NCBI RefSeq assembly: GCF_000721105.1
Contig: NZ_JOEV01000001.1
Location: forward strand, 248,001-312,000
Direction: 5' to 3'
Origin: Streptomyces cellulosae
GTDB taxonomy: Bacteria; Actinomycetota; Actinomycetes; Streptomycetales; Streptomycetaceae
Length of the DNA: 64,000 bases
Shown: in pieces, positions 42,819 through 51,700 of the stretch
How positions within the stretch are numbered: position 1 is the stretch's first letter
Layout of the letters: every line of letters begins with the position of its first letter
The notes under the pieces: model-generated
Told to the model about the DNA's origin: nothing
Seen by the model: the letters and a program-made list of their open reading frames with translations, nothing else
Databases searched by the model: none
Made by a program: the position numbers and the translations under genes

Positions 42819-43829
42819 ATGCCGGTTCGCCCCGCCCGTATCCAGGACGTCGCGGCAGCCGCGGGAGTCTCGGTGTCCACGGTGTCGAACGTCCTGAACC
42901 GGCCCGAGCGCGTCAACGCCCGCACCGCCGAGCGGGTACGGGACGCGGTGGCCGCGCTCGACTACGTACCCCACCCGGGAGCCGCCGGCCTGCGCACCGG
43001 GCACTCGTCCTCGATCGGCCTGGTGCTGCCCGACGTGGCCAACTCCTTCTACTCGCGCATCGCGCGGGGGGCCGCCGACGCGGCGTACGAGCACGGCTAC
43101 GCCCTGGTGCTCTGCGACAGCGGGGACGCGCCGGAACGGGAGCAGGGCTACCTCACCATGCTCGTCGAGCAGCGTGCGGTCGGGGTCGTGGTGGTTCCGC
43201 TGAGCGCCGACCCCACCCGGCTGACGCGGCTGCGCGAGCGCGGCATTCCCCTGGTCCTCGCTGACCGTGCGATATCGGCGCAGGACGGCTGCTCCGTCTC
43301 CGTCGACGACATCGCGGGCGGCCGGATCGCCGTGCAGCACCTCCTGGAGCGCGGGGCACGCGACATCCTCGTCGTGAACGGGGAACGCGCGATCCGGCAG
43401 TGCGCCGACCGGCACCAGGGCGCCCGCCAGGCCGTACGCAGCCGGCGTGAGGCGCGGCTGGACCAGGTCGTCGCCAAGGAGATGACGGTGGCCTACGGCG
43501 TGGAGATCGCCCGCCGGCTCGACGACCTGCCCGACGGGGTCTTCTGCACCAACGACTTCCTCGCCGCGGGACTGTGCCGCGGACTGGGCGAGCGGGGTGT
43601 GCGGATCGCCGAGGAGGTGCAGGTGGTCGGTTACGGCGACCTCGACATCGCCAGCTTCGTGGGGACGCCCCTGACGACGGTCAGGCAGCCCGTGGAGGAA
43701 CTCGGCAGGGCGGCCGTCGAGATGCTGCTCGACGAGGTGGAGGCCCGCGCCGAACACGCCCACGAGACCAGGGTATTCGCGCCCGACCTCGTCCTGCGTG
43801 ACTCCACGCGCTCACCCTCCGCCACCTGA
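42819..43829 (+). CDS. LacI-family transcriptional regulator
   Basis: 336 residues from the ATG at 42819 (GAGGGGGG upstream). N-terminal helix-turn-helix and hinge: RIQDVAAAAGVSVSTVSNVLNRPERVNART, then SSSIGLVLPDVANSFYSRIARGA, the start of the periplasmic-binding-like sugar domain (FCTNDFLAAGLCRGL, VQVVGYGDLDIASFVGTPLTTVRQPV). It should repress the divergent GH and MFS/isomerase genes until a sugar binds. The 3' end overlaps the convergent glycoside hydrolase gene by 18 bp. Confidence 0.94.
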   Translation: MPVRPARIQDVAAAAGVSVSTVSNVLNRPERVNARTAERVRDAVAALDYVPHPGAAGLRTGHSSSIGLVLPDVANSFYSRIARGAADAAYEHGYALVLCDSGDAPEREQGYLTMLVEQRAVGVVVVPLSADPTRLTRLRERGIPLVLADRAISAQDGCSVSVDDIAGGRIAVQHLLERGARDILVVNGERAIRQCADRHQGARQAVRSRREARLDQVVAKEMTVAYGVEIARRLDDLPDGVFCTNDFLAAGLCRGLGERGVRIAEEVQVVGYGDLDIASFVGTPLTTVRQPVEELGRAAVEMLLDEVEARAEHAHETRVFAPDLVLRDSTRSPSAT

Positions 43830-46800
43830 GTCCCGCAACCGCAGCGTCACCGGCCCCAGCAGACCCGAGACGCACTGGTCCGGGAAGGCCCAGGCGGTGG
43901 GCGTGGCTTCGGCCAGATAGGGGGCCAGCGTGTTGCGGACGGTCACGGCGAGCCGCACGGTACGCCCGGCCGCACCGGGAAGTTCGAAACGGTACGGAGC
44001 ACAGAACGCCTCCCCGACCCGTTCCCCGTCGAGGAACACCTCGACGCTGCCGCGGACCCGGCCCAGATCCAGCACCGGGTCCGGCCCGGCGGGCACCTCC
44101 AGGTCCCGCACATAGGTCACGCCCCCGCTCCAGCCGCCCAGCCCGACGTCCCGCCAGTCCCCCAGGGGCAGCGGCGCCGGTACGGTACGGACGCGCGCCG
44201 GTCCCCGCCAGGCGGAGCCGCCCCGCAGCACGGCCGTGGGGGCGGTGACGATCTCGAACTCCGCGGCCTCCAGAAGGGGTTGATCCAGCATCAACTGACC
44301 GTCATTGAGGGGGCGTTCAGCCTCTGTCCCGACCCGCACCCGCGCGGGAAGCTCCAGTGGCAGGTCCACCGACACGGTGCCCGGCGGCACGGTGAAGCGG
44401 AAGCGTTGCACGCTCTCGCGGACGTCGTCCGTGCAGCGCAGCGGCAGTACGGCGGTACCGAGCACCGGCGCGCCGGTCAGCCACTCGGTGTCCGGCAGCG
44501 GGTGCGGCCGCCGCGCGGCGTGGCAGTGCTGCAACTCGCCCCACCGGCCTTCGTGTTCGACCGTACGTCCGTGCCACCCGCCGGTCTCGGCCTCCCAGCC
44601 GGGGCCACTGACCAACGCGGCCTGCCCGGCGCCCGCCACGAGGTCCACGAACACCGCGTCCCGCGCGTGGACGCTGTCGGCCACGACCTCCAGGACGTGC
44701 TCGCCCGCCCCGAGCGTCAGCTGGTGGCGGAAGAACATCGGCACCCCGCCCCAGTCCGACTCGTAGTACTCCACCTTCTCCTGCCGCGCCACGACCGCAC
44801 CGTCGAGCAGCACCCCGACGCCGGCCGCGGCACCCACGACCAGCACCGCCTGCGTTCCGTCACGCGGGAGACGCAGCCGGCCGCGGTAGGTCACCGTGCC
44901 GTCCGGGCGTACCCCGTCGGGCAGGCACATGAACTGCGGCCGCCGCGCGAACCCGTCCGGGCGGGAAAGGCAGAAGTAGCTGCCCAAGGGGGTGCCGGCG
45001 GCGCCCGAGATGAGCAACGGCCGGTCCTGGGCGCCGGTCAGTTCGTACTCGAGCACATTGCGGGACCGTGCCACGTCCACACGGGCGGACGCCAGACAAC
45101 CGTCGCTCGTCCGCAGCCGCTCGCCGTTCCACCACACACGCTTGGCCGCCGACGCGCCGATGTGCAGGTCGGCGGGGCCCCGGTGATCGCTCTCCACGAT
45201 GGCCCGGACCCGTGCGACGGTGCCGGCCCCCGGCACCGGGACGCGCACGAACTCCTCGGGCACCAGCCCCTTGTTGCCGAGCAGACCGTCCGGGTCGGGG
45301 ATCCCGCGGCTCGACGAGTACAGCCCCACCTCCCAGTCCGGGGGCGCCAGGGGCAGCTCCCCGGCCAGGATCCGTTCGACGTGGGCGCCGTCCAACGGAT
45401 CGGGGGCCTGGTCGGAGGGCACCGGCGGCAGGACACGGACCCGGTTGCCGTAGGTCACGCGCGTCCGCTCCCAAGGGGCGTCGCCCTCGCTCCACCCCAT
45501 GGTCCAGATCTGCGGTTCCGCCACGGACGCTCCCGCGGGCAGGGCCAGGTCGCCCCAGGTGTTGTCCATGGTGGGCACCAGGTGGCCCACCCAACCGGTC
45601 GACACGTCCAGCGCCTTCACGCAGACCTGCGGGGGCGGTGTGGTCGTCCCGGGTGGCGGGGGGCCTTCGCGCCATACGACGAGGACGGCGGGGGCGCCGT
45701 CCAGCGGCACGTCGATGGTCGAGAGGCCGTCGGAGACGGTGACGCGTGCGGAACGGCGGGACCCCGTCGCCGGGTTCCAGATCTCGGCCTCGGTGACCAC
45801 GGCGCGCACGGTGACGGAGGACGTCCGGGCGTAGCGGGCGGGGTCGATCGCGTGGTTGTCCTGAGGTGGATGCCGGCGGGCATCGGGGAAGGCGCCCGTG
45901 ACCAGGGCCACCGCCTCGTCGCCGTGCCTCCTGACGAGCAGCGGCACCTCGCCCGTCGCGTGTCCGGCGGCGTCGGCCACCGCGGCCGCCGCGGCCTCGG
46001 CGTCGCCCGCCCGCTCCAGTCGCGGATGGTCGAGCAACGCGGCGACGACGCGGTCGTCACCGGCCAGCCCGGCCGCCGTCGCGGGTGGACGGCCCACGAC
46101 CACCACCCGGCCGCCGGCGTCGAGGAGGTCCGTCAGCCGGCGTGCCGTCTCCTCCTCCAGGACGCTCGCCGACGGCAGCAGCACCACGGCGTAGGCCAGG
46201 TCCTTGACGCGCAGGGCGCCGTCGGCGGCCTTGGCCCGCTGCACGGAGGAGTCGTCGATGACGTCGTAGGAGACACGGTGGCGGTCGAGGGCGCCGACGG
46301 TGGGCTGGAGCCAGTTGTTGGTGCCGCACAGGTCCAGGTAGTGCCGCTGGGTCTCGTCGACGTCGGCGTGGCCGTCGCCGAGGCGACCGTCGCCGAAGTG
46401 CTGCACGGGTGCGTCCAACGGGAGGAGGGACTGCATGGTGGCGGTGGGGTGCAGGACCGCGACATCGGCGCTGTAGGTGCCCCAGGACATGATCGAGCAG
46501 ATCCTGGCGACGGCCCGGGAGAACGCCGGGTACTGCCGCCAGTAGGGCTGGCGCCAGTCGGTGGACGGCGGCGCCCACTCGAACCAGCCGCCCGCGGTAC
46601 CGAAGTAGCTGGCGTGCGGGTTGTACAGGTTGGCGCCGCTGCGCAGGAACGGCAGGAGCCAGTCGTAGGTGTCCTCCAGGGTGCCGCCCCAGCCGGAGGA
46701 GTGGAACGCCTCGATCCAGACGCGCTCGTGGCCGTAGAGGTGGGCCATGGAGGAGTGGACCTTGGAGTCGCCGTGATGGTCGCTGCCGGCGGCGCCGTAC

Positions 46801-47828
46801 CAGCGGTGGGTGCGGAAGTAGTCGGTGTAGATCTGCGTCGACTGGGCGGGGAAGCCCGCGCGGGCCGGGTGGCTCTGGTCGGCCCCGATGAGCATGCCGC
46901 GCTCCTCGTGCCAGGCGGCGAGCGGCCTGAACAGGGCCTCTTCGGTGAGTTCGGTGCGGACCGCGTAGTAGTCGGCGCGGATCTTCGCCGCTCGGGCGGT
47001 CGCCGGGCCGAACAGGGCGGGCAGGTGGTCGAGCAGGTCGTAGCCGCGCCGGGACCGGAACTCGTCGGGGAAGCGGTGGCTCCAGGAGTTGGTGCCGGGC
47101 AGCTCGTCCTGGAAGCTCCCGGCGATGACGTTGCCCAGGTACTGCGGGACGCGTCGGTCGTATTCATGATGGACGGTGTCCATCAGCAGGCCGACGGCGT
47201 GCGGGTCCAGGTAGTCGAACGCCGTGGGAACGGCGACGACGAGGTGCACGTCCGTGCCGTCGGGGGCCTCGATGCGGGCGGCGCCGGGACCGGGCCTGGC
47301 GGGACCGGGCCTGGCGGGACCGGCCCCGGGCCGCGCGGTGCCGGGGGCGGCATCCGGGGCCGCGGACAGACGCCGGCCGGTCACCTCGTACGCGGCCACC
47401 AGGGCATCGGAGCCCAGGAGCGGGACGGTGCCCCCGCAGACGGTCGCGGTGCGGCAACGCAGCGCCTGACCTCGGGCCTCAGGATGACGGCGGGTCACGC
47501 CGCCCTGGAGGTTGGCGCCGGAGAACCCGATCTGGTCGTAGAACCACAGGCGCGTGCCGAGGTCCCCGGCGATGTGGCAGGCGTCGGTGAAGCGGTCCCA
47601 CCACTCCTCGCCGAACCACGCCGGATCGTCGGTCCGGGCACCGAACGTCGGGCCGGCCGGCGCCAGATTGATCACCACGAGGTTGTGGACGCCGCCCTCG
47701 GCGAACCTGCGCATCTGCCAGGCGAGACGCTCACGGGTGACCTTCCCGCCGGACCACCACCACAGCGGCGTGGGCCCGAAATCGCGGGGCGGATCGTCGA
47801 ACAGCTGCTGCAGTCCAGGGGAGATCAC
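43812..47828 (-). CDS. Very large glycoside hydrolase (GH106/alpha-L-rhamnosidase-like)
   Basis: 1338 residues from a GTG with AAGGA upstream; no evident signal peptide, so cytoplasmic action on imported glycosides is likely. The N-terminus (DFGPTPLWWWSGGKVTRERLAWQMRRFAEGGVHNLVVIN) resembles GH106-type barrels. A glutamate in VWIEAFHSSGWGGTLEDTYDW (near residue 370) and GANLYNPHASYFGTAGGWFEWAPP are conserved-looking. The C-terminal 500 residues look like beta-sandwich, galactose-binding-like domains. Near residues 160-185 there is an Ala/Arg/Pro/Gly stretch made by a 15-bp DNA repeat. The exact GH family is a guess. Confidence 0.75.
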   Translation of the reverse strand: MISPGLQQLFDDPPRDFGPTPLWWWSGGKVTRERLAWQMRRFAEGGVHNLVVINLAPAGPTFGARTDDPAWFGEEWWDRFTDACHIAGDLGTRLWFYDQIGFSGANLQGGVTRRHPEARGQALRCRTATVCGGTVPLLGSDALVAAYEVTGRRLSAAPDAAPGTARPGAGPARPGPARPGPGAARIEAPDGTDVHLVVAVPTAFDYLDPHAVGLLMDTVHHEYDRRVPQYLGNVIAGSFQDELPGTNSWSHRFPDEFRSRRGYDLLDHLPALFGPATARAAKIRADYYAVRTELTEEALFRPLAAWHEERGMLIGADQSHPARAGFPAQSTQIYTDYFRTHRWYGAAGSDHHGDSKVHSSMAHLYGHERVWIEAFHSSGWGGTLEDTYDWLLPFLRSGANLYNPHASYFGTAGGWFEWAPPSTDWRQPYWRQYPAFSRAVARICSIMSWGTYSADVAVLHPTATMQSLLPLDAPVQHFGDGRLGDGHADVDETQRHYLDLCGTNNWLQPTVGALDRHRVSYDVIDDSSVQRAKAADGALRVKDLAYAVVLLPSASVLEEETARRLTDLLDAGGRVVVVGRPPATAAGLAGDDRVVAALLDHPRLERAGDAEAAAAAVADAAGHATGEVPLLVRRHGDEAVALVTGAFPDARRHPPQDNHAIDPARYARTSSVTVRAVVTEAEIWNPATGSRRSARVTVSDGLSTIDVPLDGAPAVLVVWREGPPPPGTTTPPPQVCVKALDVSTGWVGHLVPTMDNTWGDLALPAGASVAEPQIWTMGWSEGDAPWERTRVTYGNRVRVLPPVPSDQAPDPLDGAHVERILAGELPLAPPDWEVGLYSSSRGIPDPDGLLGNKGLVPEEFVRVPVPGAGTVARVRAIVESDHRGPADLHIGASAAKRVWWNGERLRTSDGCLASARVDVARSRNVLEYELTGAQDRPLLISGAAGTPLGSYFCLSRPDGFARRPQFMCLPDGVRPDGTVTYRGRLRLPRDGTQAVLVVGAAAGVGVLLDGAVVARQEKVEYYESDWGGVPMFFRHQLTLGAGEHVLEVVADSVHARDAVFVDLVAGAGQAALVSGPGWEAETGGWHGRTVEHEGRWGELQHCHAARRPHPLPDTEWLTGAPVLGTAVLPLRCTDDVRESVQRFRFTVPPGTVSVDLPLELPARVRVGTEAERPLNDGQLMLDQPLLEAAEFEIVTAPTAVLRGGSAWRGPARVRTVPAPLPLGDWRDVGLGGWSGGVTYVRDLEVPAGPDPVLDLGRVRGSVEVFLDGERVGEAFCAPYRFELPGAAGRTVRLAVTVRNTLAPYLAEATPTAWAFPDQCVSGLLGPVTLRLRDSGGGG
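47286..47330. repeat. 15-bp tandem repeat within the glycoside hydrolase gene
   Basis: Three copies of a GGGACCGGGCCTGGC-like unit (the last diverged) keep the frame and encode a PARPG-like repeat on the minus strand. Confidence 0.8.
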
Positions 47829-47870
47829 GGATGCGGTCCTTCCCGGTACGGCTCGGACACCTCAGGGCTC

Positions 47871-47884
47871 TGAAAACGTTTTAT
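47871..47884. promoter_or_regulatory. LacI-type operator 1 (glycoside hydrolase side)
   Basis: TGAAAACGTTTTAT, a near-perfect LacI-family palindrome centred on ACGT, about 45 bp upstream of the hydrolase start in the 251-bp divergent gap. Confidence 0.75.
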
Positions 47885-47982
47885 ACGACTCTCGAAGGCG
47901 GGCCACCTGGAATGTTCGCACCGAATCCGGGGCCCGAGAAGACTTTGGAAGTTCTTCCGGCGCGTCTGTGCAAGAGGGCTTG

Positions 47983-47999
47983 TTGGAACGTTTTTCGAA
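47983..47999. promoter_or_regulatory. LacI-type operator 2 (MFS side)
   Basis: TTGGAACGTTTTTCGAA, same core as the sites at 42.72 and 47.88 kb, about 80 bp upstream of the MFS start. The rest of the gap also has GGAAGttCTTCC at 47947-47958. Confidence 0.65.
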
Positions 48000-48079
48000 C
48001 TCTATATTCACTGCGACCCGGCCCCAGAGCCGCGACATCCCCCTCCGCTCGGCCCATCCCCAGACGACGGAGTCGCATC

Positions 48080-49387
48080 ATGGCCCGCACCTCGACCTCC
48101 CCGGTTCCCCCGGACCAGCCGCCCGTCCCCAAACACTTGTGGAAAGTCGCCGCCCTGTCGGGCATGGCCTCCTACCTCGACGCCGCCCTCATCGTCAGCA
48201 TCTCCGTCAACCTGGCCATCTACCGCGACAGTTACGACATGGGCGTGTGGATGGCGGGCGCGATCAGCGCGATCGTCACCGGCTGCATCGCCGTCGGCTC
48301 GCTCGTCGGCGGACGGCTGGCCGACATGTTCGGGCGCCGCCGTGTCTACAACCTGGACATCCTCTGCTTCGCGCTGGGCGCGATCGTCATCACCCTGGCG
48401 CCGAACGACATCGTGCTCCTGATCGGCGTGCTCGTGGCGGGGCTGGCGGCCGGTGCCGACCTGCCGACGTCCCTGGCCGTGGTCTCGGACGCGGCGCCCG
48501 CCCATGGCCGGGCGCGTCTCGTGTCCTTCACACAGGTCATGTGGGTGCTGGGCATCGTCGTCGTCATCTTCCTCGGCTACGTCCTGTCGGACACCGGCAT
48601 GACGGGGGCGCGCGTCATCACCGGCCATCTGGCCGTCGCCGCGCTGGCCACCTGGCAGCTCCGAGCCCGTCTGAAGCTGGTCGACGAGCCGTCGGACCAG
48701 GCGGTGGAGGAGGAGGCGGCAGCAGTCGCGGCCGCCGCGCCACGCGGCACCGCGCTCAAGAACGTGTGGAACCGTGCCGCGTTGCTGCCGATGGTCGCGA
48801 CCTTCGCCTACTACGTCACCTGGGGCATCGGAGCCAACACCTTCGGCCAGTTCGGCACCTATCTGCTGGTCACGGTCAGCGGTGCCTCGCAGACCCTGGC
48901 CACCGGGATCAACCTGGCCTTCCTCCCGATCGCGCTGGTGCTGACCTTCGTCTTCGTCCGGATCGCCGACACCCCTTGGCGCGACCGGCTGTTCTACGTG
49001 TTCACGGTCGTGCAGGTCGTCGCCTTCTGCGTCGCGTCCCTCACGGCCGGCGCCCTCGTCGGCATGCTCGTCTTCTTCGTGCTCTACCAGATCTCCAACC
49101 CCTTCGCGGGCGAGGCCAGTTACAAGGTGTGGTCGCAGCTCTCACTGCCCCCGGACACCCGCGGCACCACCCAGGGCCTCACCTACGCCCTGTCGCGGGG
49201 CGTCTTCGCGGGCGTCGCGTTCGTCACGCCCGCCCTGATGGAGTACAGCGCGTCCCTCCTGCTCTGGTCGATCACCCTCTGCATGGCGGCGTCGGGGGTC
49301 GCGGGCGTGTACATCGTCCGTGTCCTCATCGCGCGTTCCCCTGATGCCGCCGACGCCCCGGCGAACGTGGGAGTGGCCCGGGCGTGA
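48080..49387 (+). CDS. MFS transporter (sugar-porter-like)
   Basis: 435 residues from the ATG at 48080 with GGAG upstream; an upstream open frame is non-coding promoter DNA. Twelve hydrophobic segments; the MFS loop motif between TM2 and TM3 is GGRLADMFGRRRVYN. Placed between a glycoside hydrolase and an isomerase-like gene behind a LacI operator, it most likely imports a plant-derived glycoside or deoxysugar. Its stop is close to the next gene (GTG possible at 49384). Confidence 0.9.
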   Translation: MARTSTSPVPPDQPPVPKHLWKVAALSGMASYLDAALIVSISVNLAIYRDSYDMGVWMAGAISAIVTGCIAVGSLVGGRLADMFGRRRVYNLDILCFALGAIVITLAPNDIVLLIGVLVAGLAAGADLPTSLAVVSDAAPAHGRARLVSFTQVMWVLGIVVVIFLGYVLSDTGMTGARVITGHLAVAALATWQLRARLKLVDEPSDQAVEEEAAAVAAAAPRGTALKNVWNRAALLPMVATFAYYVTWGIGANTFGQFGTYLLVTVSGASQTLATGINLAFLPIALVLTFVFVRIADTPWRDRLFYVFTVVQVVAFCVASLTAGALVGMLVFFVLYQISNPFAGEASYKVWSQLSLPPDTRGTTQGLTYALSRGVFAGVAFVTPALMEYSASLLLWSITLCMAASGVAGVYIVRVLIARSPDAADAPANVGVARA

Positions 49388-49419
49388 ATCCGAACCGGAT
49401 CTCGGAAGGATCATCGACC

Positions 49420-50889
49420 ATGGCAACGACCGAACCCACCACCGTGACCGCGGACCGCGCCGCCACGCTGCGCGAGCTGCTCCCCCCGGCGCCCCGCCGT
49501 CGTACCCGGATCGGACTGGTAGCGGGCGGCCTCGGCACGTACTGGCCGCAATTCCCGGGGCTGCTCCCCCAGTTGCGGGAGTCGGCCGGGTACGTCACCG
49601 AGCGCTTGCGGCAGATGGACGCGGAGGTGACCGACGTCGGTTTCATCTCCGACGCTCAGGAGGGGGCGGTCGCCGCCGAGGAGTTGCGCCGGGCGGACTG
49701 CGATCTGATCGTGCTGTTCCTGACGACGTATCTGACCTCGTCGATGGTGCTTCCGATCGCCCAGCGCTCGCACACCCCCGTCCTGGTGATCGACCTCCAG
49801 CCGTCCGAACGGATGGACCACGCCTCCTTCGACACGGGTGCCTGGCTGGCGTACTGCGGGCAGTGCCCCGTGCCCGAGGTCGGCAACGTCTTCCGCCGCG
49901 CGGGCATCCCCTTCCGGTCGGTGTCGGGCTGGCTGCGCCAGGAGTCGGCGTGGCGGCGCATCGAGCAGTGGGTCCGGGCCGCGCACATCCGCGCCGCGCT
50001 ACGGCACGCCCGGCACGGACTGATGGGCCATCTGTACCCGGGCATGCTCGACGTGTCGACCGATCTGACGCTGCTTCCGACGACGTTCGGCTCGCATGTC
50101 GAGGTGCTGGAGTTCGACGACCTGCGGCACCGGGTGGAGCAGGTGACCGAGGCGCAGACCCGGGACCGCATGGCCCTGGCCCGCCAGGTCTTCACCCTCG
50201 ACGACAGCGTGGCCGACGAGGACTTCGCGTGGGGAGCGACCGTGTCGGTCGCACTCGACCGGCTCGTGGAGGACTTCGGCCTCGACACCCTGGCCTACTA
50301 CCACCGCGGCCTGGACGGGGAACTGCACGAGCGCCTCGGCGCCGGCATGATCCTGGGCGCCTCCCTGCTCACCGCCCGGGGTGTGCCCGCGGCCGGTGAG
50401 TACGAACTGCGCACCAGTGTCGCCCAGTTGGCCTCGCAGAGCATCGGCGCCGGAGGTTCCTTCACGGAGATCCAGGCCCTCGACTTCGAGGACGGGGTGG
50501 TGGAGATGGGCCACGACGGTCCCGCCCACCTCGCCGTCAGTTCCCGCGACCCGTTGTTGCGCGGCCTGGGTGTCTACCACGGCAAGCGCGGCTTCGGCGT
50601 CAGTGTGGAGTTCGACGTCCAGCACGGCCCCGTCACCCTCCTCGGCCTCGGCCAGGACGCCGACGGCACCCTGTCCTTCCTCACCTCGGAGGGCACCGTC
50701 GTCCCCGGCCCGCTGCTGGAGATCGGCAACACCACCAGCCGTGTCGACTTCGGCCGCGACCCCGGCGAGTGGGTCGACGCGTGGAGCGCCACGGGCGTCG
50801 GCCACCACTGGTCCCTCGCGGTCGGCCACCACACCGCCGACTTCCGGGCCGCCGCGAGTCTGCTGGGCATCGACCACCGGGCGGTGTGA
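49420..50889 (+). CDS. L-arabinose/L-fucose isomerase-family protein
   Basis: 489 residues from the ATG with GGAAGGA upstream; a GTG at 49384 overlapping the MFS stop is an alternative. The N-terminal domain (RIGLVAGGLGTYWPQFPGLLPQLRESA) and the C-terminal VTLLGLGQDADGTLSFLTSEGTVVPGPLLEIGNTTSR are typical of AraA/FucI-like isomerases. The metal site seems altered: FTEIQALDFEDGVVEMGHDGPAH keeps one Glu, while the second canonical Glu position reads Asp/His. A terminal HH (VGHHTADF) matches the conserved His. It probably isomerises a sugar released by the hydrolase. Confidence 0.85.
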   Translation: MATTEPTTVTADRAATLRELLPPAPRRRTRIGLVAGGLGTYWPQFPGLLPQLRESAGYVTERLRQMDAEVTDVGFISDAQEGAVAAEELRRADCDLIVLFLTTYLTSSMVLPIAQRSHTPVLVIDLQPSERMDHASFDTGAWLAYCGQCPVPEVGNVFRRAGIPFRSVSGWLRQESAWRRIEQWVRAAHIRAALRHARHGLMGHLYPGMLDVSTDLTLLPTTFGSHVEVLEFDDLRHRVEQVTEAQTRDRMALARQVFTLDDSVADEDFAWGATVSVALDRLVEDFGLDTLAYYHRGLDGELHERLGAGMILGASLLTARGVPAAGEYELRTSVAQLASQSIGAGGSFTEIQALDFEDGVVEMGHDGPAHLAVSSRDPLLRGLGVYHGKRGFGVSVEFDVQHGPVTLLGLGQDADGTLSFLTSEGTVVPGPLLEIGNTTSRVDFGRDPGEWVDAWSATGVGHHWSLAVGHHTADFRAAASLLGIDHRAV

Positions 50890-50897
50890 TCACGGCA

Positions 50898-50950
50898 GCC
50901 TGCCGGCCGCGGCCCGGGAGCGGTCGCGCTCCGGGGCGACGGCGGCAGGC
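50898..50950. terminator. Bidirectional hairpin between convergent genes
   Basis: GCCTGCCG at 50898-50905 pairs with CGGCAGGC at 50943-50950, with an inner GAGCG/CGCTC stem. It lies between the convergent isomerase and YcnI-like genes. Confidence 0.55.
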
Positions 50951-50956
50951 CCGGGC

Positions 50957-51700
50957 TCAGCTCTGGGACGAGGCCGTCCGGCGCCTGGCCAGCCACCAGG
51001 CCCCGCCGCCGAGCAGGAGCAGCACGACGACGATCACGCCGATGACGACGCCGGAGGAGATGCCGTCGTCCTCGTCGGCGGCCGAGTCCTCCGCCGCCGG
51101 TGAGGCATCCGCGTCGGACGCTTCGGCGGAGGGGCTCGGCGCCGCGGCGCTCTGCGTCGGGCTCGGACTCGGGCTCGCGTCGACCGGCGTGGCGCCCGGG
51201 GCCGCGGCCTTCAGCTTCAGCACCGGGGCGGGCTGCTCCGGCTCCTTGTCGGCGGTGGGCAGTTCGATCCAGCGGGAGACCTCGCCGTCGCTGTAGGTCT
51301 CGACGGTCTTGAAGGCGAGTTCCTTCTCGTCGGGCAGCTGCCGGACCTTGATGCTGTGCTCGGCGTCGACGCCGGCCTTCAACGCCGGCCCGGCCACCGT
51401 GTAACCGTCGCCGGTGGCCTTCAGCTTCCAGCCCTTGGGGGCTTCGTCCAGGGTGACGTCCTCGGGGGCGATGCCCTTGGGCAGGACGACACGCAGCTCC
51501 CGGAAGCCCGCGTCGGCGGACTCGGCCTCGGAGACGAAGGTGAGCGTGACGTTCTGGGCGAGGGCCTGCGGATGATCGGCCTCGACCTCCGCATGGGCGG
51601 CGGCCGGCGAGGCCAGGGTGAGCGTGGCGGTCAGCGCGGCAGCCGCGACGAGGGCGACACGGCGACCGCCATGGACCAGCAGGTGGGTGGAGAGGGACAC
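50957..51700 (-). CDS. YcnI-like (DUF1775) copper-associated membrane-anchored protein
   Basis: 247 residues, GTG start with AGGAG seven bases upstream. Signal peptide to about residue 35 with cleavage at ASPAAA-HAEVEADHP, leaving an N-terminal His that binds Cu(II) in YcnI. The DUF1775 domain runs to about residue 150, followed by a Pro/Ser/Ala/Asp-rich linker and a C-terminal transmembrane helix (VVIGVIVVVLLLLGGGAWWLA) with a short basic tail. It probably acts in copper handling at the outer face of the membrane. Confidence 0.9.
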   Translation of the reverse strand: MSLSTHLLVHGGRRVALVAAAALTATLTLASPAAAHAEVEADHPQALAQNVTLTFVSEAESADAGFRELRVVLPKGIAPEDVTLDEAPKGWKLKATGDGYTVAGPALKAGVDAEHSIKVRQLPDEKELAFKTVETYSDGEVSRWIELPTADKEPEQPAPVLKLKAAAPGATPVDASPSPSPTQSAAAPSPSAEASDADASPAAEDSAADEDDGISSGVVIGVIVVVLLLLGGGAWWLARRRTASSQS

